From NCBI GenBank assembly GCA_963971305.1, contig OZ020308.1, forward strand, positions 18,199,092 to 18,263,091: 64,000 nucleotides of DNA, in the 5' to 3' direction. A model generated the notes under the pieces. That model was not told the DNA's origin, ran no database searches, and saw nothing but the letters and a program-made list of their open reading frames with translations. The position numbers and the translations under genes are program-made. Positions 24,101 through 36,100 of the stretch are shown here, in pieces. This stretch comes from Arcuatula senhousia (Eukaryota; Mollusca; Bivalvia; Mytilida; Mytilidae). Every line of letters begins with the position of its first letter. The stretch's first letter is position 1.

Positions 24101-27100
24101 ACCACAGAGAATGAAAAAAATAATTTATTCTCTCAGATTTCCGAAGTTGTAGACTATTTAGGACTCATTTTTGTCTCGCCTGCTACGAAAAGTCGCGGAA
24201 GGCAAGACATAGGTATTACTTTCCGGCGGCGGCGTAAACTTTTTTGTAAGACTTTTGTGGACGATGAATTGCTGGAAAAGTATATTAGCTAGGCATCTGA
24301 TATTTGGTATACAGACACTTCAGGTTATGGTCTACACAACTGTCACCATGCCATGTGACCCTGACCCCATTTTCACGCTCCAGTGACTCTGTGAACTTAG
24401 GTCTTTTTTCAGGCCGTAAACTTTTTTGTAAGACTTTTGTGGACGATAAATTGCTGGAAAGGTATATTAGCTAGGCATCTGATATTTGGTATACAGACAG
24501 TTCAGGTAATGGTCTATGCAACTGTCACCATTCCCTGTGACCTTGACCCAATTTTCACGCTCCAGTGACTCTGTGAACTTAGGTCATTTTTCAGGCCGTA
24601 ATCTTTTTTGTAAGACTTTTGTGGACGATAAATTGCTGGAAAAGTATATTAGCTAGGCATCTGATATTTGGTATACAGACAGTTCAGGTAATGGTGTACG
24701 CAACTGTCACCATTCCCTGTGACCTTGACCCCATTTTTACGCTCCAGTGACTCTGTGAACTTAGGTCTTTTTTCAGGCCGTAAACTTTTTTATAAGACTT
24801 TTGTGGACAATGAATTGCTGGAAAAGTATATAAGCTAGGCATCTGATATTGGGTATACAGACAGTTTAGGTTATGGTCTACGCAACTGTCACCATGCTGC
24901 GTGACCCTGACCCCATTTTCATGGTCTAGTGACTCTGTGAACTTAGGTCTTTTTCAGGCCGAAAAACTTTTTTGTATGACTTTTGTGGACTATGAATTGC
25001 TGAAAAATTATAATAGCTAGGCATCTGATATTGGGTATACAGACAGTTGCGGTTATGGACAACGCAACTGTCACCATGCCATGTGACCATGACCCCATTT
25101 TTACGCTCCAGTGACTCTGTGAAATTAGGTCTTTTTTCAGGCCGTAATCTTTTTTGTAAGACTTTTGTGGACGATAAATTGCTGGAAAAGTATATTAGCT
25201 AGGCATCTGATATTTGGTATACAGACAGTTCAGGTAATGGTGTACGCAACTGTCACCATTCCCTGTAACCTTGACCCCATTTTCACGCTCCAGTGACTCT
25301 GTGAACTTAGGTCTTTTTTCAGGCCGTAAACTTTTTTATAAGACTTTTGTGGACAATGAATTGCTGGAAAAGTATATAAGCTAGGCATCTGATATTGGGT
25401 ATACAGACAGTTAAGGTTATGGTCTACGCAAGTGTCACCATGCTGCGTGACCCTGACCCCATTTTCATGGTCTAGTGACTCTGTGAACTTAGGTCTTTTT
25501 CAGGCTGAAAAACTTTTTTGTAAGACTTTTGTGGACTATGAATTGCTGAAAAATTATAATAGCTAGGCATCTGATATTGGGTATACAGACAGTTGCGGTT
25601 ATGGACAACGCAACTGTCACCATGCCATGTGACCATGACCCCATTTTTACGCTCCAGTGACTCTGTGAAATTAGGTCTTTTTTCAGACAGAAAACTTTTT
25701 GTAATACTTGTGTGGACAATGGATTGCTTGAATAGTATAATAGCTAGGCATCTATTATTAGGTATACAGACACTTTTTGTGTTTATATCAAGAAGTGAAA
25801 GCTTAGGTAGTTGATTTTAGTGATGGTGCCGGCAGGCGAGACATACTTTTAGTGGCCACACTTGTTAAGAGATTAATTGGAAAGTAACGATGTATTCCTG
25901 CAACCAAGTGATTTTATGACAATAGAGAAGTCTGCATTTGCCGTTTTGTTTGCTGTCCATGAAAAGATGAAACTGTCTGCCATAAAGGACTAATTGACAA
26001 GTTTATTTACTGACAGTCTTCAACTCTTGATGAATGTGAATAAGAATTTAGTCTTGATGCTGTTTACACTTTTGATAAAAACTTTTTATCAACAGACAGA
26101 CTCTTGGATAAATGTCACAGACCAAAACTCTACTCAAGTATTGATTTGACAAATTGGTGCAATCTAAATGCCTTTTATGGAAACTCCAAGACCAAGATGG
26201 AAATCCATTCATACACATGTACCAGACTAGCTGATTGTGCAGTTACCTGTTGTACCATCCAAGATAAATGATTTTATTAAATAATAAAGCATGTATTTTC
26301 ATATTTTTATTTATTTCAATACATATTTATAGATAATAAAAAACAAGCATAAATACACATACAACATCATTTATAAGAGCCTGTTCATGAGAAAACCATG
26401 CAAAAATGGAAATTTTGTCCAGTAGCAAGGTTTTTAATTATGTAAAAGGTATATTGCAACTGAAAGACCATCCTATAAGACTTATTCAGGCAAATTTATT
26501 TTTTCGAAAAATTCAAGATGGCCGCCCTACAGGCCTCAATAGATATATATAGCTTTCATCTGATTTATCGCTTATTTCAATCAAATTTTATTTGAAAATT
26601 TGACATTTTTATTGTGATTTTTTTCAGTCTACGTAGAAGGAATTAAAATTGTATCAATGTTTTTTTGAAAAAGTGATGTTTGGTCTTTCAAATACAGTGC
26701 CATTTTCGTAATTCATAATTTTGGTTCCTCTGGTACCTTTAGGTTGGACTTGGGCAATATTCCAGGCTGTTCAAAAATGCTAAAATTTGATATTTTTAAG
26801 GGCACTTATTGTCCAAGGTAACGCTTTTTTATCCTTATCTTTTAGAAATTCAAAAACAATAACATATCAAGACAAACTTATCAAAAATCCAAGCTGGGAC
26901 TTTACATTTTGACTTAGCCACAGCCCCGGAAAACAATGACATGTTTTGATAATTCTCCATAAAATCTACTTTTTGGAGGATTCAGTTTCAAACTCTGAAT
27001 AAGTTTGCTATGAAACAAAATACATTTAGAACATTTGTTACAACAGATGATCACAATACAAGTACCATTTAAGGGTCGAAAAAGACATATACTTGGGGAT

Positions 27101-30100
27101 TAAGGGTGAAAGATGGGAATATCTTGTGTATTTTGATGAAATGTACAGAAATGGCCAACTTTAGGGGACTATTTTTCATGAATGAAGGGTTGGACTATTA
27201 ATATGGAATACCTTTCCAAAAGACTGTTATATGGTCTATACAAAAACATATTTGTAACTTTGCTTTCGGTCATCCCTTACATGTTACAGCATTACAAAAA
27301 TGGAGATTTGGTCATTTTAGCACATGGTTAAAATGGGCTTCGGGGGCCTAATAGTGGCATCTTTTTGAAATAATTAAAAGATGTACAGAACAGCAGACTT
27401 TATAGGCCAAATGTATATAACTTGTTCTATATAAACAAATAATATTGTAGAAATCAAACAAAATAGCACTTTTTACTTGGTGGTCTGATATAGCCCCCAG
27501 AGCCTTTTTACAAAAAAGTGTCTAGCCACCTTAAAATGACAAAGTCAGACCTGAATGTGAAAAAAGATATGAACCAGGAAAACTGTTTTATTTGTAAAAT
27601 TCGACCATTTTCTGCACAATAAAACATTTTGTATGGTGGATCCCGACCAAAAATAATGTTAGTTTTTGCTTGAGGACAAGGGACTATTTCGCCAAATGGC
27701 CCTGAGAGCCATATTGGACCACCAAGTTGAAAGTGCTCTTTTGTTTGATTTCTACAATATTATTTGTTAATATAGAACAAGTTATATACATTTGGCCTAT
27801 AAATTCTGCTGTTCTGTACATCTTTTAATTATTTCAAAAAGATGCCACTATTAGGCCCCCGAAGCCCATTTTAGCCATGTGCTAAAATGGCCAAATCTCC
27901 ATTTTTGTAATGCTGTAACATGTAAGGGATGATCGAAAGCAAAGTTACAAATATGTTTTTGTATAGACCATATAACAGTCTTTTGGAAAGGTATTCCATA
28001 TTTATAGTCCAACCCTTCATTCATGAAAAATAGTCCCCTAAAGTTGGCCATTTCTGTACATTTCATCAAAATACACAAGATATTCCCATCTTTCACTCTT
28101 AATCCCCAAGTATATGTCTTTTTCGACCCTTAAATGGTACTTGTAATGTGATTATCTGTTGTAACAAATGTTCTAAATGTATTTTGTTTCATAGCAAACT
28201 TATTCAGAGTTTGAAACTGAATCCTCCAAAAAGTAGATTTTATGAAGAATTATCAAAAGATGTCATTGTTTTCCAGGGCTGTGGCTAAGTCAAAATGTAA
28301 AATCCCAGCTTGGCTTTTTGATAAGTTTGTCTTGATATGTTATTGTTTTTGAATTTCTAAAAGAAAAAAAGAAAAAAGCGTTACCTTGGACAATAAGGGC
28401 CCTTAAAAATAACAAATTTTAGCATTTTTGAACAGTCTGGAATACTGCCCAAGTCCAACCTAAAGGTACCAGAGGAACCAAAATTATGAATTACGAAAAT
28501 TGCACTGAATTTGAAAGACAAAACATCACTTTTTCAAAAAATATTGTTACAATTGTCATTAGATATACTTAAACTAAAAAAAATCACAATGAAAATGTCT
28601 TATTTTCATAATTTTTTTTATTGAAATCACTGAAAATCAGATGAATGCTATATATAGCTATTGGGGCCTGTAGGGCGGCCATCTTTGATTTTTCGAAGGA
28701 AAAAATTTGCACGAATAAGTCTTATATAATGGTCTTTCAGTTGCCCTATACCTTTAACAAAAATGAAAACTGCTATTGGACGATTTTGCATGGTTTTCTC
28801 ATGAACAGGCTCATAAATATAATACATATATGCATGAAAACAAACGATCCACTCTTTATTTGCAGACACATTGAAAAATAAAATTTAAACCAAAAATCCC
28901 TACCCTCATTTGAAAAACCAATAATAAAATAAAATAAAACCCCTACCTACCTACCCATTTTTTTAAAACCAACTGTCTTTGAACCAGAGAATTAATTTTA
29001 CATGGCCTAATGGTATGATGCTGTCGTCGTAGTTGTTGTTGTCCGCTGCGTCTGTTAAATTTAGTGTTACCACAATAACTTAAGTTCAAGTTATCTGATT
29101 GCTATGAAATTTGGCAATAATGTTTCTTATCATAAAAGGATGAATGGGATTAATTTTTGGGCTCACACCTTTTTTCGTTTCAAAATTAGGGGCCCAAATG
29201 GGCAAAAAAAAATCAAATATTGAATTTGTTTCCACTATTACTTTAATCCTAGTTGGCCTATTGTTGTGAAATTTGTCAAGAATGTTTCTTACAATAAAAG
29301 ATTGAACCTGATGAATTTTCATGCCCCCCCCCCCCATTTTCCCTGTCTTGTAATTTGGGGTCAAAAGGGGCCAAAATCGAAACTTTTTTATTTGTGCTCT
29401 GATTTTGAAATTTTTTTTAGCTCACCTGGCCAAAGGCCATGTGAGCTATTGCCATCACTTGGCGTCCGTCGTCGTCGTCGTCGTCGTCCGTCGTCGTCGT
29501 TAACTTTTCTTCAAACTTCTTCTCCTCTGAAACGGCTGCACAGATTCAAATCAAATTTGGTCTGGTGGTTTTTTAGGGTATCCCCCACAGAACTGATGTG
29601 GGGATTTTTGATTCGTTGAAAAACATGGCCACCGTTGCTAAAAATAGACCAGGGGGGTCAGACTACTGTTTTTGGCTTGTAAATCAAAAAGTATAAGAGA
29701 TAGATGAAATCTGATGCCACGCTACTGCTTCAGCATCAAAAGCTCTACAAAAGTCTTCATTGAGTCGAAGTTGTCAGATGAGCCCTTATGGGAGTTACGG
29801 CCCCTTAAAGGTGAAAAATAGCATTTTTTCATGTTTTTGCCCTATGGAATGAAAACTATTGCAGATAGAGAGAAGCTGTTGCTTGCTTAAATGTTCAGCT
29901 CATTTAGCTCTACAAAAGTCTCCATAAGGTCAAAGTTGTCAGATGATCCCTTATAGGGGTTATGGCCCCATAAAGGCAAAACATAGAATTTTTGGCCTAT
30001 AGAATGAAAACTATTGCAGATAGAGAAAAGCTGTTGCTTGCTTAAATGTTCAGCTCGTTTAGCTCTACACAAGCCTCCATAGGGTCGAAGTTGTCAAATG

Positions 30101-33100
30101 ACCCCTTATAGGGGTTACGGCCCCTTAAAGGCAAAAAATAGTGTTTTTGGCCTATAGAATGAAAACTATTGCAGATAGAGAAAAGCTGTTGCTTGCTTAA
30201 ATGTTCAGCTCATTTAGCTCTACAAAAGTCTCCATAGGGTCAAAGTTGTCAGATGACCCCTTATAGGGGTTATGGCCCCTAAAATAGAGTTTTTGGCCTA
30301 TAGAATGAAAACTATTGCAGATAGAGAAAAGCTGTTGCTTGCTTAAATGTTCAGCTCATTTAGCTCTACAAAAGTTTCCATAGGGTCAAAGTTGCCAGAT
30401 GACCCCTTATAGTGGTTACGGCCCCTTAAAGGCAAAAAATAGTGTTTTTGGCCTAAAGTAAGAAAACTTTTGCAGATAGAGAAAAGATGTCGCTTGCTTA
30501 AATGTTCAGCTTAATTAGCTCTACAAAAGTCTTTTTAGGGTCGAAGTTGTCAGATGACCCCTTTAAGGGGTTATGGCCCTTTAAAGGTGAAAAATAGTGT
30601 TTTTTGCTTTGGAATGAAAACTATTGCAGATAGAGAATTGCTTTTTATTGCTTAAACATTCAGCTCATTTAGCTATACAAAAGTCTTCAAAGGGTTGACA
30701 TTAAGACCAGGTGAGCGATTCAGGCTCCTGGGAGCCTCTTGTTTTGCATGTTTTTTCTTGTCAAATAGCGGATCCAAAAAGAAGAATTACTTTTTGTGAC
30801 CCCCCTTTTTACCCCCTATTACGTAATTAGGGGCCAAAATCAAAACTTTTCTATTTGTGGTACGATTTTGAACATTTGTTTTGCTATTTGTTCTTGTCTA
30901 ATAGCGGATACAAAATTGAGAAATAATTTTTGCGACCTCCCCTTTTTCCACTATTACATAATTAAGTTTAAATCATAGTTCAATTGCATGCAGTATTGTT
31001 TTAATACCCGTAGTTGTTTTCACCATTTCACAGCTGATCAAGCTTAAAACAAACAGTTTTACTGTATATACTGTTGTGTAGGTTTTGTGATTTTTTTTTA
31101 AAACTCCTATTATTGATACCATTTCAGTCACAGACCTGTAGATGTACACAATGTTTACAATGCTGTACAGGTAAAACTGTTGATGAAAGAAGATGAGTTT
31201 GAAGAGTTACCTGAGTATGATTCTATTTTTAGAGATGATGACGTAAGTTGATATTTAAAAAAAAACTGAGAACAATGTTTAAGGTTAGTGAGGACACCTG
31301 TCATGTGACTAAAAATAGCTAAAAATGCAAAAAAACAAGTGCAGACATCACAAATACCTTGAAACTTGTGTTAAATAGTTTAATTTAATAAAACTTAATC
31401 AAAATAATTTAATTTTAATACAAATAAAACAACCATTCCTTCATAAATATTTTTTTCAAATAAAACAAGGGAGATAATCCACTTGAAAAATAATCAAATA
31501 ATTACAACGATTTGTATAGTAGAGAGAAAAGTAAGCTGGTGACCCCCAGTTTTTATTGTTTTATTTCAAAATATATTGTATTTCATTGATTTTTATCAAA
31601 TAAAAATAAAATTTAGATTCGTGGATTTTTTCTGCGACAAGATTTTATGCTAATTATTTGGCCTTTCCTATATAATCTATAGTAATTTGGGACAACTTTG
31701 AGCCTAAATATTGGAAAAACAAGCCTGGAAAGGGGGTCCAATATTTATACACAAGATAAAGTATACACCTAATACTATTAAATATATCAAAAAATTGGAC
31801 ATTTTAAATTCGGAATTATTTTTGGGGTCAGGTGTCCTCACTAACCTTAATGCTTTGAACATGTTGAACAAGTGAAAAGAACCCCTTTTGTGTGCCTAGT
31901 ATCACAGTCTTCTTGTAAAATGTAATTTCTTAACATTTATCAAGTCAAGTCTTTGAATATAACTGTTGTACTTATCACCATTTAACATAACAAAGTGCTA
32001 GAACTGAAACCTTGAAACAAGTTTTAGCAAATACTGAATTACCACAAGTTAATACATGTATGACATGTATGATCTGTGTAAAGTCAGAGCCTACAAAACA
32101 TGTTACTTTATATGTATAGTCACAATGCATTGATAGAACATGAAAATAATGCACAAGTTTTGTGTTCTGATATTTAATAATTTGGTTTAGAGACCATTAA
32201 TGCTGTTTTCTTTTGTAGATAAATATTAGTGTAAAAAAGGAGTCATCAAAATAATTTGAAAATATATGTCCAACTTGATTTATTTGTTCATGTTTTCTTA
32301 AAATTTGTTTTAGTCAGAAGATGATTCAGGAAATGACAGTGATGGTTCAGAAAGGTCAGGGAAACGACGGAGATTTGATGATGAGGCCATTGACAAGCGA
32401 CGTGAAAAACGTTTGTGGGATGAAAATAGGTCAGTAATAGCAGCAGTAGATTCCTCAGAGCTGTTTACTTTTTTGATTTTTGATGCAATTAAGACTTACA
32501 GAACTGGGCATTTGAATGTCAGACTAATCATTAATGTTAAAAAAAAAAATTACATACTGCAGTAATTGAAATTTGCAATGGTCCTGACTTTCTGTATGTA
32601 TTGATTGTATTAGATGTAACGGTATAATACTTGGAGTTAGGAATCTATGAACTGCAAATTAGATTATAAAATAAAAAAGTTAAAATTGAAATTTGCCATG
32701 GTCCTGACTTGTTACAACTAAGCATTAAGTATTCAGTGATTTTGTTTGCCTATTTTTACCTCCGAAATTGGGCTGTTTCCCCTAGAGAAAGTTTCCCAAA
32801 ATGTCCAAAAATTGGCTTAAATTTTTCCCAACTGTGGTTGAATATTTCCCAAAAGATGGTATTCCAAGCAGAAGATTGGTTAAAGATATGTTTTTACATG
32901 GTTAATTATTGATCCTATTTATTATTTATTTGGCAATGAAGTATTCAAATTATATTCTTCATACAGCTGGGATTTTACATCTTAAATCACTATGTTAAAC
33001 ACTTTTTGCATGGTACAGCAGACACTATTTTAATTTCCCAATTTTCAGAAATTGTCGCATATTTTCCCAATGAAAAGGGTAGGGGTAGTTTTGAAAAATG

Positions 33101-36100
33101 CCAACAAAATCACTGGTATTTTGGACTTATAGCTTCAATACATGTAGGAAGGAATCTATTAACTGCAAATTAGAATATGAAATAAAAAGAAAAAACAATT
33201 CTTGGAAACCAACACACACATAACAAATTACAAATGTGACCAATTATACTTGTACATCAAAACATTAGAATATTTTTTTCACTTCATCCACAACTTACTT
33301 TAGTGTAAAATAATTTGATATTTTTCCTTTTAGACAGAAGATTTTATTTGAATATAATCAGTTTTCAACATATGGAACTTCTGTAAGTATTACAATTGAA
33401 GATTCTTAATTTATTTCAGAATGAAATATGACGTTATGTTTTATGCACTGTAAATGAATAAGACAAGAAACATGATGTACAAATGTTCTTCCCAACAGCA
33501 GTAAACTGATCAATGTTCTACACTTATGATCTCAATATATAACATTGCTTTAGTCTAATGCAAACCAAGAGTGTACTATATAACTAGTTTTTTAGCTCAC
33601 CTGGCCAAAGGCCATGTGAGCTATTGCCATCACTTGGCGTCCGTCGTCGTCGTCGTCCGTCGTCGTTAACTTTTCTTCAAACTTCTTCTCCTCTGAAACG
33701 GCTGAACAGATTCAAACCAAATTTGGTCTGATGGTACCTTAGGGTATCCCCCACAGAACTGATGTAGGGATTTTTGATTCGTCAAAAAACATGGCCGCCT
33801 TTGCTAAAAATAGACCAGGGGGTCAGACTACTGTTTTTATACCCCGCCACACGAAGTGGCAGGGTATTATGTTATACCCTCAGTTTTTTTCGGTGTCTGT
33901 CCGTCCGTCCGTCCGTCCGTCCGTCCGTCTGTCCGTCTGTCCGTCCCCCGAAGGTTTCCGACCAATAACTTGAAAACGCGTCAAAGGATTTGAATGATAT
34001 TTTGCACAGCTGTTTAGTACAATAAAATACAGGTCAAGTTCGATTTCCAGCATGATTCAAAAAACAGTTTTCGAGATGGGCCACTTTGAAAAATCAAATT
34101 TCAATAACTTGAAAACGCGTCAAAGGATTTGAATGATATTTTGAACAGCTGTTTAGTACAATAAAATACAGGTCAAGTTCGATTTCCAGCATGATCCAAA
34201 AAATATTTTTGGAGATAGGCCACTTTGAAAAATCAAATTTCATTAAATTTTGAGTTTCCGACCAATAACTTGAAAACACGTCAAAGGATTTGAATGATAT
34301 TATGCACAACTGTTAAGTACAATAAAATACAGGTCAATTTCAATTTCCAGCATGATAAAAAAAAAGGTTTTTGAGATAGGCCACTTTGAAAAATCAAATT
34401 TCATGAAATTTTGAGTTTCCGACCAATAACTTGAAAACGCGTCATGGGATTCAAATGATATTTTGTACAGCTATTGCCAGTACAATAAAATGCAGGTCAA
34501 GTTCAATTTCCAGCGTGATCTGAAAAACAGTTTTCGAGATAGGCCACTTTGAAATCAAATTTTATAAACTTTTGATATTATAACGTGGCGGGGTATCATT
34601 TAATGTCCCATTACATGCCCTATTTTATTGGCTTGTAAATCAAAAAGTATAAGGGATAGATGAAATCTGATGCCACGTTACTGCTTCAGCATCAAAAGCT
34701 CTACAAAAGTCTTCATTGAGTCGAAGTTGTCAGATGACCCCTTATGGGAGTTACGGCCCCTTAAAGGTGAAAAATAGCATTTTTCATGATTTTGGCCTAT
34801 AGAATGAAAACTATTGCAGATAGAGAGAAGCTGTTGCTTGCTTAAATGTTCAGCTCATTTAGCTCTACAAAAGTCTCCATAAGGTCAAAGTTGTCAGATG
34901 ACCCCTCATAAGGGTTATGGCCCCTTAAAGGCAAAAAATAGAGTTTTTGGCCTATAGAATGAAAACTATTGCAGATAGAGAAAAGCTGTTGCTTGCTTAA
35001 ATGTTCAGCTCATTTAGCTCTACAAAAGTCTCCATAGGGTCGAAGTTGTTAGATGATCCCTTATAGGGGTTACGACCCCTCAAAGGCAAAAAATAATGTT
35101 TTTGGCCTATAGAATGAAAACTATTGCATATAGAGTAAAGCTGTTGCTTGCTTAAATGTTCAGCTCATTTAGCTCTACACAAGTCTCCATATGGTCGAAG
35201 TTGTCAGATGACCCCTTATAGGGGTTACAGCCCCTTAAAGGCAAAAAATAGTGTTTTTGGCCTATGGAATGAAAACTATTGCAGATAGAGAAAAGTTGTT
35301 GCTTGCTTAAATGTTCAGCTCATTTAGCTCTACAAAAGTCTCCATAAGGTCAAAGTTGTCAGATGACCCCTCATAAGGGTTATGGCCCCTTAAAGGCAAA
35401 AAATAGAGTTTTTGGCCTATAGAATGAAAACTATTGCAGATAGAGAAAAGCTGTTGCTTGCTTAAATGTTCAGCTCATTTAGCTCTACAAAAGTCTCCAT
35501 AGGGTCGAAGTTGTTAGATGATCCCTTATAGGGGTTACGACCCCTCAAAGGCAAAAAATAATGTTTTTGGCCTATAGAATGAAAACTATTGCATATAGAG
35601 TAAAGCTGTTGCTTGCTTAAATGTTCAGCTCATTTAGCTCTACACAAGTCTCCATATGGTCGAAGTTGTCAGATGACCCCTTATAGGGGTTACAGCCCCT
35701 TAAAGGCAAAAAATAGTGTTTTTGGCCTATGGAATGAAAACTATTGCAGATAGAGAAAAGTTGTTGCTTGCTTAAATGTTCAGCTCATTTAGCTCTACAA
35801 AAGTTTCCATAGGGTCAAAGTTACCAGATAACCCCTTATCATGCTTATAGTGGTTACGGCCCCTTAAAGACAAAAAATTGTGTTTTTGGCCTAAAGAAAG
35901 AAAACTTTTGCAGATAGAGAAAAGATGTTGCTTGCTTAAATGTTCAGCTCATTTAGCTCTACAAAAGTTTCCATAGGGTCAAAGTTGCCAGATAACCCCT
36001 TTTAGTGGTTACGGCCCCTTAAAGACAAAAAATTGTGTTTTTGGCCAAAAGAAAGAAAACTTTTGCAGATAGAGAAAAGATGTTGCTTGCTTAAATGTTC

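Noticed and set aside
23553..24292. Two short plus-strand frames in CDC45 intron 4
   Set aside because: They overlap MITE remnants and the start of the 182-bp array.
33898..33950. (CCGT)n run considered as a CRISPR-like or regulatory repeat
   Set aside because: Simple microsatellite inside a MITE; no spacers and a eukaryotic context.
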